From positions 1-13,418 of the forward strand of contig CAYWHE010000108.1 in NCBI GenBank assembly GCA_964458125.1: a DNA stretch of 13,418 bases, given 5' to 3'. The notes under the pieces are model-generated. The model was not told the DNA's origin, did no database searches, and was given only the letters and a program-made list of their open reading frames with translations. Position 1 is the stretch's first letter, and every line of letters begins with the position of its first letter. Below, piece after piece: positions 6,696 through 13,418 of this stretch. The position numbers and the translations under genes are program-made. Source of the stretch: CAYWHE01 sp964458125. Its GTDB lineage: Bacteria > Bacteroidota > Bacteroidia > AKYH767-A > OLB10.

Positions 6696-8087
6696 TCAAT
6701 ACCCCAGTATTTTAAGCATGCTTTTCGCGCTTTGTTCCTTGGCGAACAGGCGTGCGTGATAATCGCCCTGTTCATCCCTTTCGATGAGTACGTGCTTGGG
6801 TGCGGGGATCAGGCAGTGCTGTATGCCCCCGTAACCGCCCAGTGATTCCTGATATGCACCGGTATGGAAAAAGCCCAGGTAGAGCGGGTCCTTCGGATCA
6901 TACCGGGGTAAAAATACACGGTTGGAATTGGCTTCGAGATGGTAATAATCCCCGCTGTCACAAGTGATTCCACCCAGGTGCACCCGCTGGTATTCCTTGT
7001 CCCAGTGATTGATGGCCAGCAGGATAAACTTCTGGTTGATTCCCCAGGTGTCCGGCAGGGTGGTGATAAAGGAACTGTCAATCATATTCCACCGTTCCTT
7101 GTCATTCTGGATTTTCTGGTCGGTGATGGAAAACAGGACGGCCCCGCTTTCACCAACCGTAAAACTTCCGAATTCAGTAAAAATATTTGGCTCCTCCACA
7201 CCCTGTTTTTCACAGTTGTTTTTGATCTGTCGGATGATTTCATCGGCCATGTAATCGTAGTCGTAGTCGAAACTCAGACTGGTACGTATCGGCCAGCCTC
7301 CGCCAATGTCGAGGCTGTCGAGCTCGGGACATATTTTTTTCAGTTCACAATAAAGGTCTATTCCCTTGGTGAGTTCACTCCAGTAATAGGCATTGTCCTT
7401 GATACCGGTATTGATGAAAAAGTGCAGCAGTTTGAGTTCGATTTTGCTGTTTTTGCGGATATTGGCTTTGTAATAATCAACAATTTCCTTGGGCCGGATA
7501 CCCAGGCGGCTCGTGTAAAAATCAAAATTAGGTTCCTCATCCGATGCGATGCGGATGCCGATTTTCAGTTTTTTGCGAAGGCCCTTTTCATAATGCGTCA
7601 GTTCATTGACATTATCGAGGATGGGTATCAGGTTCGAAAATCCCTGGTTGGCCAGTTCGAGTATGCCGGTAACGTAGGCCGGGCGTTTAAAACCGTTACA
7701 GAGAATAAAAATATCCTTGTTGATCAGTCCCTGCTGATAAAGGTTCTTGATAATGGGTATATCGAAGCCCGATGAGGTTTCGAGGTGGATGTCGTTCTTC
7801 AGGGCTTCCTCCAGTACAAAACTGAAATGGGAACTTTTCGTACAATAACAATAAGTATATTTGCCCTTGTAATCGGCACGGGCCATCGCCACATTAAAAA
7901 TGCGCTTGGCCTTCTGGATTTGGGAACTTATTTTAGGAAGATAGGTGATTTTAACCGGTGTCCCGTACTGATCGATGATATCCATCAGGGGGATCCCGTT
8001 AAAATGGAGTGAATCATCAATGACATCAAAACTTTCCTGTGGAAATTCAAAGGTTTGTTTGATCAGGTCAATGTACCGGGTTTTCAT
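6696..8087 (-). CDS. speA: Arginine decarboxylase, PLP-dependent (Bacteroidota short form)
   Basis: A 463-residue fold-type III PLP decarboxylase (Orn/DAP/Arg decarboxylase family 2). It should convert arginine to agmatine and CO2 in the cytosol, the first step of a polyamine route. The likely PLP lysine is K84 in YCYCTKSSHF. LHFFINTG at 221-228, the phosphate-binding GGGWP at 262-266, FTEFGSFTVGESG at 303-315, the intersubunit catalytic C376 in GGITCDSGDY and Y412 in GAYQES follow in family order. The whole length resembles the roughly 465-residue enzymes annotated as arginine decarboxylase in Flavobacteriia and relatives, not the 630-residue E. coli SpeA. Substrate choice among basic amino acids and carboxynorspermidine-type relatives is assigned by this likeness and by context, not by a residue I can point to. 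The ATG at 8087 is clear; no Shine-Dalgarno is seen. It diverges from an arginase-family gene and argS. Confidence 0.87.
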   Translation of the reverse strand: MKTRYIDLIKQTFEFPQESFDVIDDSLHFNGIPLMDIIDQYGTPVKITYLPKISSQIQKAKRIFNVAMARADYKGKYTYCYCTKSSHFSFVLEEALKNDIHLETSSGFDIPIIKNLYQQGLINKDIFILCNGFKRPAYVTGILELANQGFSNLIPILDNVNELTHYEKGLRKKLKIGIRIASDEEPNFDFYTSRLGIRPKEIVDYYKANIRKNSKIELKLLHFFINTGIKDNAYYWSELTKGIDLYCELKKICPELDSLDIGGGWPIRTSLSFDYDYDYMADEIIRQIKNNCEKQGVEEPNIFTEFGSFTVGESGAVLFSITDQKIQNDKERWNMIDSSFITTLPDTWGINQKFILLAINHWDKEYQRVHLGGITCDSGDYYHLEANSNRVFLPRYDPKDPLYLGFFHTGAYQESLGGYGGIQHCLIPAPKHVLIERDEQGDYHARLFAKEQSAKSMLKILGY

Positions 8088-8214
8088 GGAGTTGGATGAA
8101 TGAAGAGATTATACGGAAAATTAATGCTGCATATTCAGGTAATTCAATCTATTCCGGGTGAGTTGGATGGCATAAATTTATGAGAGGTAAGTGACCCGGA
8201 TAAATTAAAGTTTT

Positions 8215-8222
8215 CAAAAGTA
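8215..8222 (-). promoter_or_regulatory. Candidate -7 element upstream of speA
   Basis: On the minus strand this reads TACTTTTG, an exact match to TAnnTTTG, in the 153-base region between the divergent speA and arginase-family genes. No TTTG stands at the expected -33 position; the spacer region is only T-rich. The leader to the speA ATG at 8087 would be about 120 bases. I could not place a convincing promoter for the plus-strand gene; TAAATTTA at 8173-8180 is the nearest look-alike. Confidence 0.25.
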
Positions 8223-8240
8223 AGAAAAACAGTAATTAAA

Positions 8241-9182
8241 ATGAATGTTAAATTTATTGAGGTGAGATCGGAAATTGGCGCCGGAACCCGGGGAGCAAGC
8301 CTGGGGGTGGATGCCATTAAGATAGCGGCTCTAGACTACGGGAGTAACCTGTTCCGGACGATTCCGTCGGTGGAGATCCCGCATGAAAACCACCTGCTCT
8401 TCGAAAACCCCGGCAGCCTGTACGCCAAGCGCATCAAAGGCATCCTTTCCATGTATGAAAAAATCTCGAAGGAAGTGGCCTCCTGCCTCAAGGCCAGGAT
8501 ATTCCCGCTGGTGCTGGCGGGAGACCACAGCACCTCCGGCGGAACCATAGCGGGGATTAAAATGGCCTATCCCAAATCGAAACTGGGGGTGATCTGGATT
8601 GATGCCCATGCCGATATCCACTCACCCTACACCACCCCAACGGGTAACATGCACGGGATGCCGATAGCAACGGCTCTTGGGGAAGATAATTACAGCAACA
8701 GGATCAACAAACCGGATAAGGATACCATTGAATTGTGGAACAAGATAAAAAAAGCGGGTGGCATCTCTCCCAAAATCACCTACAAGGATCTGGTTTATAT
8801 AGGCATCCGGGATGTGGAACCGGAAGAGAGCTTCCTGATCAAGCAGCATAAAATTAAAACCTTCACCACCTCTGAAATCAAGCGGAACGGTGTTGAAAAA
8901 ATAGCGCGGGATGCCCTGGCCTACCTGAATCACTGCACCCATATTTACGTTTCGTTCGATGTGGACAGTATGGATTCCTCCATCAGCAAGGGAACCGGAA
9001 CACCGGTCCGGAACGGCATCACGGAAAAGGAAGCCGGCAGTCTCTGCGTCCGGCTGGTTCAGCATGAAAAAGTGTGCTGTTTTGAAATCAGTGAAATAAA
9101 TCCCACGCTGGATAAGGAAAACCTGATGGCGGAGAACGCCTTTGAAATCCTGCAGCGGGTGCTCAGCCAGATCACCAATTAA
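8241..9182 (+). CDS. Arginase-family ureohydrolase (arginase, possibly agmatinase)
   Basis: A 313-residue binuclear manganese hydrolase of the arginase/agmatinase family, which removes urea from a guanidino compound. The metal ligands are all present: H96 (GDHSTSGG), D121, H123 and D125 (IDAHADIHS), and D240 and D242 (SFDVDSMD). E285 in SEINP and H138 match the substrate-side Glu277 and His141 of human arginase I. The TPTGNMHGMP stretch (132-141) is typical of true arginases and favours arginine over agmatine. Against that, His127 and Thr134 replace the human Asn130 and Ser137, which contact the arginine alpha-amino acid group. An insert around 150-180 is longer than in the human enzyme. A divergent arginine decarboxylase makes agmatine next door, so both substrates are possible; arginase is my preferred call. 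The ATG at 8241 follows an A-rich leader. argS starts 22 bases after the stop. Confidence 0.88.
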   Translation: MNVKFIEVRSEIGAGTRGASLGVDAIKIAALDYGSNLFRTIPSVEIPHENHLLFENPGSLYAKRIKGILSMYEKISKEVASCLKARIFPLVLAGDHSTSGGTIAGIKMAYPKSKLGVIWIDAHADIHSPYTTPTGNMHGMPIATALGEDNYSNRINKPDKDTIELWNKIKKAGGISPKITYKDLVYIGIRDVEPEESFLIKQHKIKTFTTSEIKRNGVEKIARDALAYLNHCTHIYVSFDVDSMDSSISKGTGTPVRNGITEKEAGSLCVRLVQHEKVCCFEISEINPTLDKENLMAENAFEILQRVLSQITN

Positions 9183-9204
9183 TTTTTTTACAACTACTAC
9201 CGTC

Positions 9205-11007
9205 ATGCATTTCGAAGCGACCCTCAGCGACCATGTTAAAGCAGCCGTTAGCAATATTTTTGGAAAGGACCTTGAACCTGGCCAGCTAACGTTTCAACCT
9301 ACACGAAAGGATTTCGAAGGGGACCTGACCCTGGTGGTGTTTCCCCTGGCAAAGATCACGGGTCAGTCACCGGAAAAGGCCGGGCAGGCAATTGGAACTT
9401 ACCTGACAGCACACTGCAGCCTGGTCAAATCTTTCAACCAGGTGAAGGGTTTTCTCAATATAACCATTTATGAAAAGGAGTGGCTTCACCAGTTCGGGGA
9501 GGCCCTTCATACCAAATCATTCGGGTTCCGTCCGGCCGCTGCCGGATTAGCGCCTGTCCTGGTTGAATACTCCTCCCCCAATACCAACAAACCGCTTCAC
9601 CTCGGGCATGTCCGCAATAACCTGATCGGATACAGTATAGCCCGGATCCTGAAGGCAAACGGCAACCAGGTCATCAAGGTAAACCTGGTCAACGACAGGG
9701 GAATCCACATTTGCAAGTCCATGCTGGCCTGGCAAAAACTGGGCAACGGGGAAACTCCTTCCACTACCGGTATAAAAGGCGATCATCTGGTAGGAAAATA
9801 TTATGTACTCTTTGACCAGGAATTCCGGAAGGAAGTGGAAAATCTTGTCGCATCGGGACTTTCCAGGGAGGAAGCTGAAAAAAAAACAGGCATCCTGAAG
9901 GAAGCCCAGGATATGTTGCGGAAATGGGAAGCCGGTGACCAGGAAGTGGTTGATCTATGGAAGCGGATGAACGGTTGGGTATACGAAGGATTCGACATCA
10001 CCTACCGGCAACTGGGTGTTGATTTTGACAAGTTTTACTATGAATCGGAAACCTACCTGCTTGGCAAGAAAATAATTGAGAAAGGATTGAAAGCAGGGGT
10101 CTTTTTCCAGAAACCTGACGGATCGGTATGGGTGGACCTGACCCAGGAGGGACTGGATCATAAACTGTTGCTGAGATCAGACGGCACCTCTGTTTATATG
10201 ACCCAGGATCTGGGTACAGCTGAACTCCGTTTCCAGGAATTTGGTTTCAGGAAACTTATTTATGTCGTTGCCAATGAACAGGATTACCATTTCAACGTAC
10301 TGAAAAAAATCATCCGGAAACTTGATTACCCCTGGTGGGATCACCTGTTTCACCTGAGTTATGGAATGGTGGACCTGCCCGGCGGTAAAATGAAATCCCG
10401 TGAAGGAACGGTGGTGGATGCCGATGAACTCATGGATGAAATGGAACAGACAGCCAGGAAACTAACCCTGGAGTTGGGAAAGATTGAAGGGTTTTCCGAG
10501 GAAGATGCCACTCACCTGTTCCGGGTTATTGGCCTGGGTGCACTTAAATATTTTATCCTGAAGGTTGATCCGGATAAAAAAATGCTTTTTAATCCTGTTG
10601 AATCCATAGATTTCAATGGCAATACCGGCCCTTTCATCCAGTACACGCATGCCCGTATCCGCTCGGTGCTGAGAAAGGCGGATCGTTCGGCGTTGCTGAG
10701 TTCTTATATGACCGCGGGTGAATCTTCACCTGAAATTCTTCATTCAAAGGAAAAAGAACTGATCAAATTGCTGCTCCGGTTTCCGGAAATAGTTGAAGAA
10801 GCCGGGCATAAGCTCAGCCCTGCCCTGATTGCCAACTTTATCTATGAACTGGTCAGGTCTTTCAACCAGTTTTATCACGAAAACCCTATTGTGGATGAAA
10901 CGCAGGCCCCGCTTTCTATTTTACGCCTGAGAATCTCCTGTCTATGTGCAGATGTGATTCAATCCGGGATGTATCTGTTAGGGATTGAGGTACCGGACAG
11001 GATGTAA
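9205..11007 (+). CDS. argS: Arginyl-tRNA synthetase (class I)
   Basis: A 600-residue class I synthetase that charges tRNA-Arg with arginine. An ArgRS-specific N-terminal domain (about 1-100) precedes the catalytic Rossmann fold. That fold carries SPNTNKPLHLGHVRNN, whose HLGH (132-135) is the HIGH signature, then VNLVNDRGIHICKSM. The KMSK loop is GGKMKSREGTVVDADEL (393-409), the form common in Bacteroidota. The C-terminal DALR anticodon-binding domain starts with the FIQYTHARIRSVLRKA region and includes SPALIANFIYELVRSFNQFYHENPI. I chose the ATG at 9205. The frame is open back to a position inside the upstream gene (9142), but starting there would add 21 residues that overlap that gene and look unlike any ArgRS N-terminus. 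It follows the arginase-family gene by 22 bases, so the two are probably cotranscribed. Length is normal for the family. Confidence 0.97.
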   Translation: MHFEATLSDHVKAAVSNIFGKDLEPGQLTFQPTRKDFEGDLTLVVFPLAKITGQSPEKAGQAIGTYLTAHCSLVKSFNQVKGFLNITIYEKEWLHQFGEALHTKSFGFRPAAAGLAPVLVEYSSPNTNKPLHLGHVRNNLIGYSIARILKANGNQVIKVNLVNDRGIHICKSMLAWQKLGNGETPSTTGIKGDHLVGKYYVLFDQEFRKEVENLVASGLSREEAEKKTGILKEAQDMLRKWEAGDQEVVDLWKRMNGWVYEGFDITYRQLGVDFDKFYYESETYLLGKKIIEKGLKAGVFFQKPDGSVWVDLTQEGLDHKLLLRSDGTSVYMTQDLGTAELRFQEFGFRKLIYVVANEQDYHFNVLKKIIRKLDYPWWDHLFHLSYGMVDLPGGKMKSREGTVVDADELMDEMEQTARKLTLELGKIEGFSEEDATHLFRVIGLGALKYFILKVDPDKKMLFNPVESIDFNGNTGPFIQYTHARIRSVLRKADRSALLSSYMTAGESSPEILHSKEKELIKLLLRFPEIVEEAGHKLSPALIANFIYELVRSFNQFYHENPIVDETQAPLSILRLRISCLCADVIQSGMYLLGIEVPDRM

Positions 11008-11560
11008 CAACAGGCTTGCGGGCTTTTGTATTAATATTTTTTGTTTGATTTTCAATATTTTACATTTTTCTCGTTTTCCTGCCTTTCTTCATGAATCAGG
11101 TATTAAAAAGGGTTTCCGGATAAACAGGCGAAAAGCTATTTTTTATCAGAATTTTTTCAGCCGGAACCTGCCAAAAAATAAATGCTGTTGAATCAAATCG
11201 TCAGGGAATTTATCATTCATGTTGAGCGCGGAGAGAACTATTCATCCGGATAAATTCATAATGACCCGATTCAGCAAACAAAAGTCAAATTTTGTTGAAA
11301 AATTATATTTTATTGATTTTTAGTATCTTATATAGTATTATGATGCTGTTTTCCCTATACCAGGCCATGAAATGGATTTCATTTTGTTCATAACTTCCTT
11401 TTCAAAAAAACAGGCCTTTCGATGTCTCTGATTTTTTTTAATTTCAATAAAAAGGCAACTAATAATTGTTACTTTCGAAAAACAGGGAAAAAAGATTGCT
11501 TTACAGCGGATTATATTAAAAATTAAATTAATTTTAAGGACTATTTACAGGGGAAAAGCG
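11008..11560. other. 553-base AT-rich intergenic region, leader of the SprB-repeat gene
   Basis: No gene is supported here; small open frames have low-complexity composition and no family likeness. I find no clear T-tailed hairpin to end argS. The region is strongly AT-rich, especially 11281-11340 and 11400-11540. It holds a perfect palindrome at 11367-11382, a TAGTAT direct repeat (11321-11326 and 11333-11338), and TACTTTCG at 11470-11477, one base from the -7 consensus but without a -33 box at the right distance. AGGGG at 11549-11553 is a plausible ribosome binding site seven bases before the GTG start at 11561. The length leaves room for regulation or a long untranslated leader. Confidence 0.6.
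11367..11382. repeat. Perfect inverted repeat, operator-like
   Basis: ATGAAAT, two bases GG, then ATTTCAT: a perfect 7-base dyad in the leader of the SprB-repeat gene, about 180 bases before its start. The size and short centre suit a dimeric regulator site better than a terminator. It could be chance in AT-rich DNA. Confidence 0.4.
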
Positions 11561-13418
11561 GTGTATCTGAAAGGTAAAACCTGGTTGTATTTGATCAGTC
11601 TGATTGCTATTGTCTTTTCCGGTTTGGCGAATGCTCAACCGGCAGGGAGGGATGCATGTGGTGCAGTTTTATTAAAACCCCTGCCTGTTGTGGAAAAAAG
11701 CATCGAAAAAAAGCGTATTGAAAAGAGTGAATTCAATGTCTCCAAACAACTAACGGATACTTTATACGAGTATTGGTATCAGACCACGGCAAAGGATGAC
11801 GGAACCGTTGACTTCCTGCTGGCTGGCATGGATGCCGCTTCCCTTGCTATGGCCTTCTTCGAAGGTACCTGTCAGAATCTGTCTGCACTACCCGCCTTAC
11901 GCCCATTTGCCGGACAACAGCCGGACGCTTTCCGGGTTTCAGGCCTGGATGCCGGCACGACTGTTTTTATTCAGCTGACCTCCCTTCAACCCTTTAACAA
12001 TTCAAACGGACAGACAGGAGCCTTTTTGCCTCCTGCACCCAATAACCAGGACTGCCCGGATGCTATTCCGATCTGTCAGGATGTTTACTCAACCACCGTA
12101 TCCTATAGCGGTACCGGTAATATTCCCAATGAAATCAATCCTTCCAACTCCTGCCTGCTGAGCGGGGAGCGGAATGATGTCTGGTATACCTTTACGGTAC
12201 AGACCAGTGGTATTCTGAATTTCCTGATCACACCCAATAACCTGAGTGATGATTATGATTGGGCTGTATATAACCTGACCAATGCCAATTGTTCCGATAT
12301 ATACAGCACCCCTTCACTGATGAAAAGCTGCAATTACAGTCTGACGGCGGGTACAACGGGGCCAAACGGAGGCAGCGCATCCAATAACCAGGGCGCCATC
12401 GGGACACCTTACAACAACACCATCAACGTCCTGGCCGGCCAGACCTATGTTATCAACATCAGCAACTTTTCTGCCTCCAATAACGGGTACACCATTGACT
12501 TCAGCGCCTCCACCGCACAAATCTACGACAACATAAATCCCCAGCTTCAGAGCCTGGTAACCCCCATTGTTTGCGGCGCCACCAGCATCACGATGAATTT
12601 TTCCGAAAACATTTTATGCAGCAGCATTCAAAACGGGGATTTTACGCTGACGGGCCCGGGGGGACCCTATACGATTTCGGCCTGGACTGCCCCGACCTGC
12701 GCCGCAGGTGGTAATTATGATAATTCGGTTACCGTTACCATCAGCCCGCCCATCGGACTGGCCGGCAATTATAGTTTCTGCCTGGTCAATACCTCCGGAT
12801 CCGTTACCGACCTTTGCGGAAACGTGGCTCCACCGGCCTGTATCGGCTTTGCCATCTCCAGCATTACCTCCGGTATTTCAGGTTCCAACGTCAGTTGTTT
12901 CGGAGGCAGTGACGGCTCCGCAACAGCCAGCGGCAGCGGAGGCTCCGGTGTATATTCATATCAGTGGTCTCCTTCAGGAGGAACAGGCCCAACAGCCACT
13001 GGTCTGAGTGCAGGTACCTATACGGTAACCGTTACTGACGGCAGCAGTTGTTCTTCCACTTCAACCATAGTTATTTCGCAACCTCCTGCTTATTCGGTGG
13101 CTATTTCCACCTTCAGTGATGTATCCTGTAATGGTGGATCCAATGGAACTGCATCGGCCACCGTCAATGGCGGAACAGGTCCTTTTTCTTTTTCCTGGTC
13201 CAACGGATCAACCAATGCCAGTGCCACCTCACTTTCACCCGGTGTTTATTCTGTCACCGCTACAGATGCCAATGGCTGCACAGCCACATCCAGCATTACC
13301 ATCAGTCAGCCCCCGGTGCTGGCATTGAATGCATCCTCCACCCCTTCCTCCTGCTTCGGCGGGAATTCCGGCAGCGCTTCGGTGGCGGCTAATGGAGGAA
13401 CAGCGCCTTATACCTGTC
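11561..13418 (+). CDS. Large secreted SprB-repeat surface protein, 3' end beyond window
   Basis: An open frame of at least 619 residues without a stop before the window end. Residues 1-25 are a signal peptide (LYLISLIAIVFSGLANA, cut before Gln26). Two beta-rich regions follow, resembling pre-peptidase C-terminal (PPC)-like domains: about 65-145 (EYWYQTT and FFEGTC) and about 164-318 (NDVWYTFTVQTSG, DYDWAVYNL). Residues about 325-432 resemble an SbsA-type Ig-like domain (ITMNFSENI, DFTLTGPGGPYTI). SprB repeats begin near 436: VSCFGGSDGSA and VSCNGGSNGTA starts, closing with ATDANGCTATSSITISQPP. Cysteines are frequent. Proteins of this build are typical type IX secretion cargo and usually end in a C-terminal sorting domain or a gliding-type (CHU_C) domain; that end is not visible. 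The start is GTG at 11561, preceded by AGGGG at 7 bases; the in-frame stop upstream is at 11429-11431 and no ATG lies between. Adhesion is the likely role, by family only. Confidence 0.87.
   Translation, partial: MYLKGKTWLYLISLIAIVFSGLANAQPAGRDACGAVLLKPLPVVEKSIEKKRIEKSEFNVSKQLTDTLYEYWYQTTAKDDGTVDFLLAGMDAASLAMAFFEGTCQNLSALPALRPFAGQQPDAFRVSGLDAGTTVFIQLTSLQPFNNSNGQTGAFLPPAPNNQDCPDAIPICQDVYSTTVSYSGTGNIPNEINPSNSCLLSGERNDVWYTFTVQTSGILNFLITPNNLSDDYDWAVYNLTNANCSDIYSTPSLMKSCNYSLTAGTTGPNGGSASNNQGAIGTPYNNTINVLAGQTYVINISNFSASNNGYTIDFSASTAQIYDNINPQLQSLVTPIVCGATSITMNFSENILCSSIQNGDFTLTGPGGPYTISAWTAPTCAAGGNYDNSVTVTISPPIGLAGNYSFCLVNTSGSVTDLCGNVAPPACIGFAISSITSGISGSNVSCFGGSDGSATASGSGGSGVYSYQWSPSGGTGPTATGLSAGTYTVTVTDGSSCSSTSTIVISQPPAYSVAISTFSDVSCNGGSNGTASATVNGGTGPFSFSWSNGSTNASATSLSPGVYSVTATDANGCTATSSITISQPPVLALNASSTPSSCFGGNSGSASVAANGGTAPYTC
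12866..13418 (+). repeat. Tandem SprB repeats within the surface protein
   Basis: Three tandem copies of about 74-76 residues: roughly 12866-13087, 13088-13315, and 13316 to the window edge (incomplete). Each begins with a beta strand and S-C-F/N-G-G-S/N-x-G-S/T-A. Next comes a Gly-rich Tyr/Phe-x-W/C segment, then L-S-x-G-x-Y-x-V-T-x-T-D and a closing I-S-Q-P-P. DNA identity between copies is only moderate, with different codons for the same residues, so the repeats are old rather than freshly duplicated. Confidence 0.85.

Noticed and set aside
6939..7775. Long plus-strand open frame (278 codons) opposite speA
   Set aside because: It lies wholly antisense to a well-conserved enzyme, and its sequence has no family likeness. 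It reflects codon bias of the real gene.
9142..9204. Upstream extension of argS by 21 codons
   Set aside because: It would overlap the arginase-family coding sequence and adds a Cys/Ser-rich stretch not found on ArgRS. The ATG at 9205 gives a normal N-terminus.
8622..9254. Minus-strand open frame of 210 codons opposite the arginase-family gene
   Set aside because: Antisense to conserved catalytic motifs, with no recognisable domain and no promoter.
11008..11045. Possible argS terminator around the GGCTTGCGGGCTTTTG sequence
   Set aside because: The G/C-rich bases do not pair into a stable stem before the T-rich stretch.
10985..11191. 68-codon plus-strand open frame after argS
   Set aside because: It overlaps the end of argS and is Phe/Ile/Asn-rich, as expected from AT-rich non-coding DNA; no domain and no ribosome binding site.
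8196..11252. CCGGATAAA-type sequence recurring in the 8088-8240 and 11008-11560 gaps (near 8196, 11118 and 11240)
   Set aside because: Only about nine bases are shared, with no common flanks or symmetry; chance is likely.

Overview
This window looks chromosomal and from a member of the Bacteroidota, most likely class Bacteroidia. The evidence is gene content: a PorX-type response regulator with a PglZ effector domain, a SprB-repeat surface protein, the short (about 463 aa) Bacteroidota-type arginine decarboxylase, and a 'KMKSREG' arginyl-tRNA synthetase. Shine-Dalgarno sequences are mostly absent, and candidate promoters resemble the TTTG / TAnnTTTG pattern of this phylum. I see no RNA gene, insertion sequence, prophage or CRISPR array. 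Most of the window is ordinary core genome; its last part is an accessory-type surface protein cut by the window edge.

Layout. 1-230: no recognisable gene. 231-902 (+): exported coiled-coil protein of unknown function, meeting tail to tail, with a 5-base gap, an HD-domain phosphohydrolase (908-2143, -). The HD gene and porX (2287-3843, +) diverge from a 143-base region with candidate promoters in both directions. A GGAA microsatellite lies between porX and the next convergent gene. 3917-8087 (-) is a probable three-gene run, in transcription order arginine decarboxylase (speA), recR, and a chimeric membrane glycosyltransferase. 8241-11007 (+) diverges from speA and holds an arginase-family hydrolase followed after 22 bases by argS. 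11008-11560 is a 553-base AT-rich gap without a gene. From 11561 (+) a large secreted SprB-repeat protein with a GTG start runs off the window end.

How the genes relate. Three neighbours use arginine: decarboxylation to agmatine (speA), ureohydrolysis (arginase family), and charging to tRNA (argS). This suggests, without proving, an arginine/polyamine node. PorX is the regulator of the type IX secretion system in this phylum, and the SprB-repeat protein is the kind of cell-surface protein that system exports, so both ends of the window fit a T9SS-bearing organism. The HD phosphohydrolase beside porX is of interest because PorX's PglZ domain is reported to act on nucleotide signals.

The most unusual items are the glycosyltransferase fused to what looks like a polyprenyl-phosphate sugar-phosphotransferase with a collapsed catalytic domain, and the arginase with His in place of the usual substrate-contacting Asn. 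I found no convincing wholly new multi-gene system.
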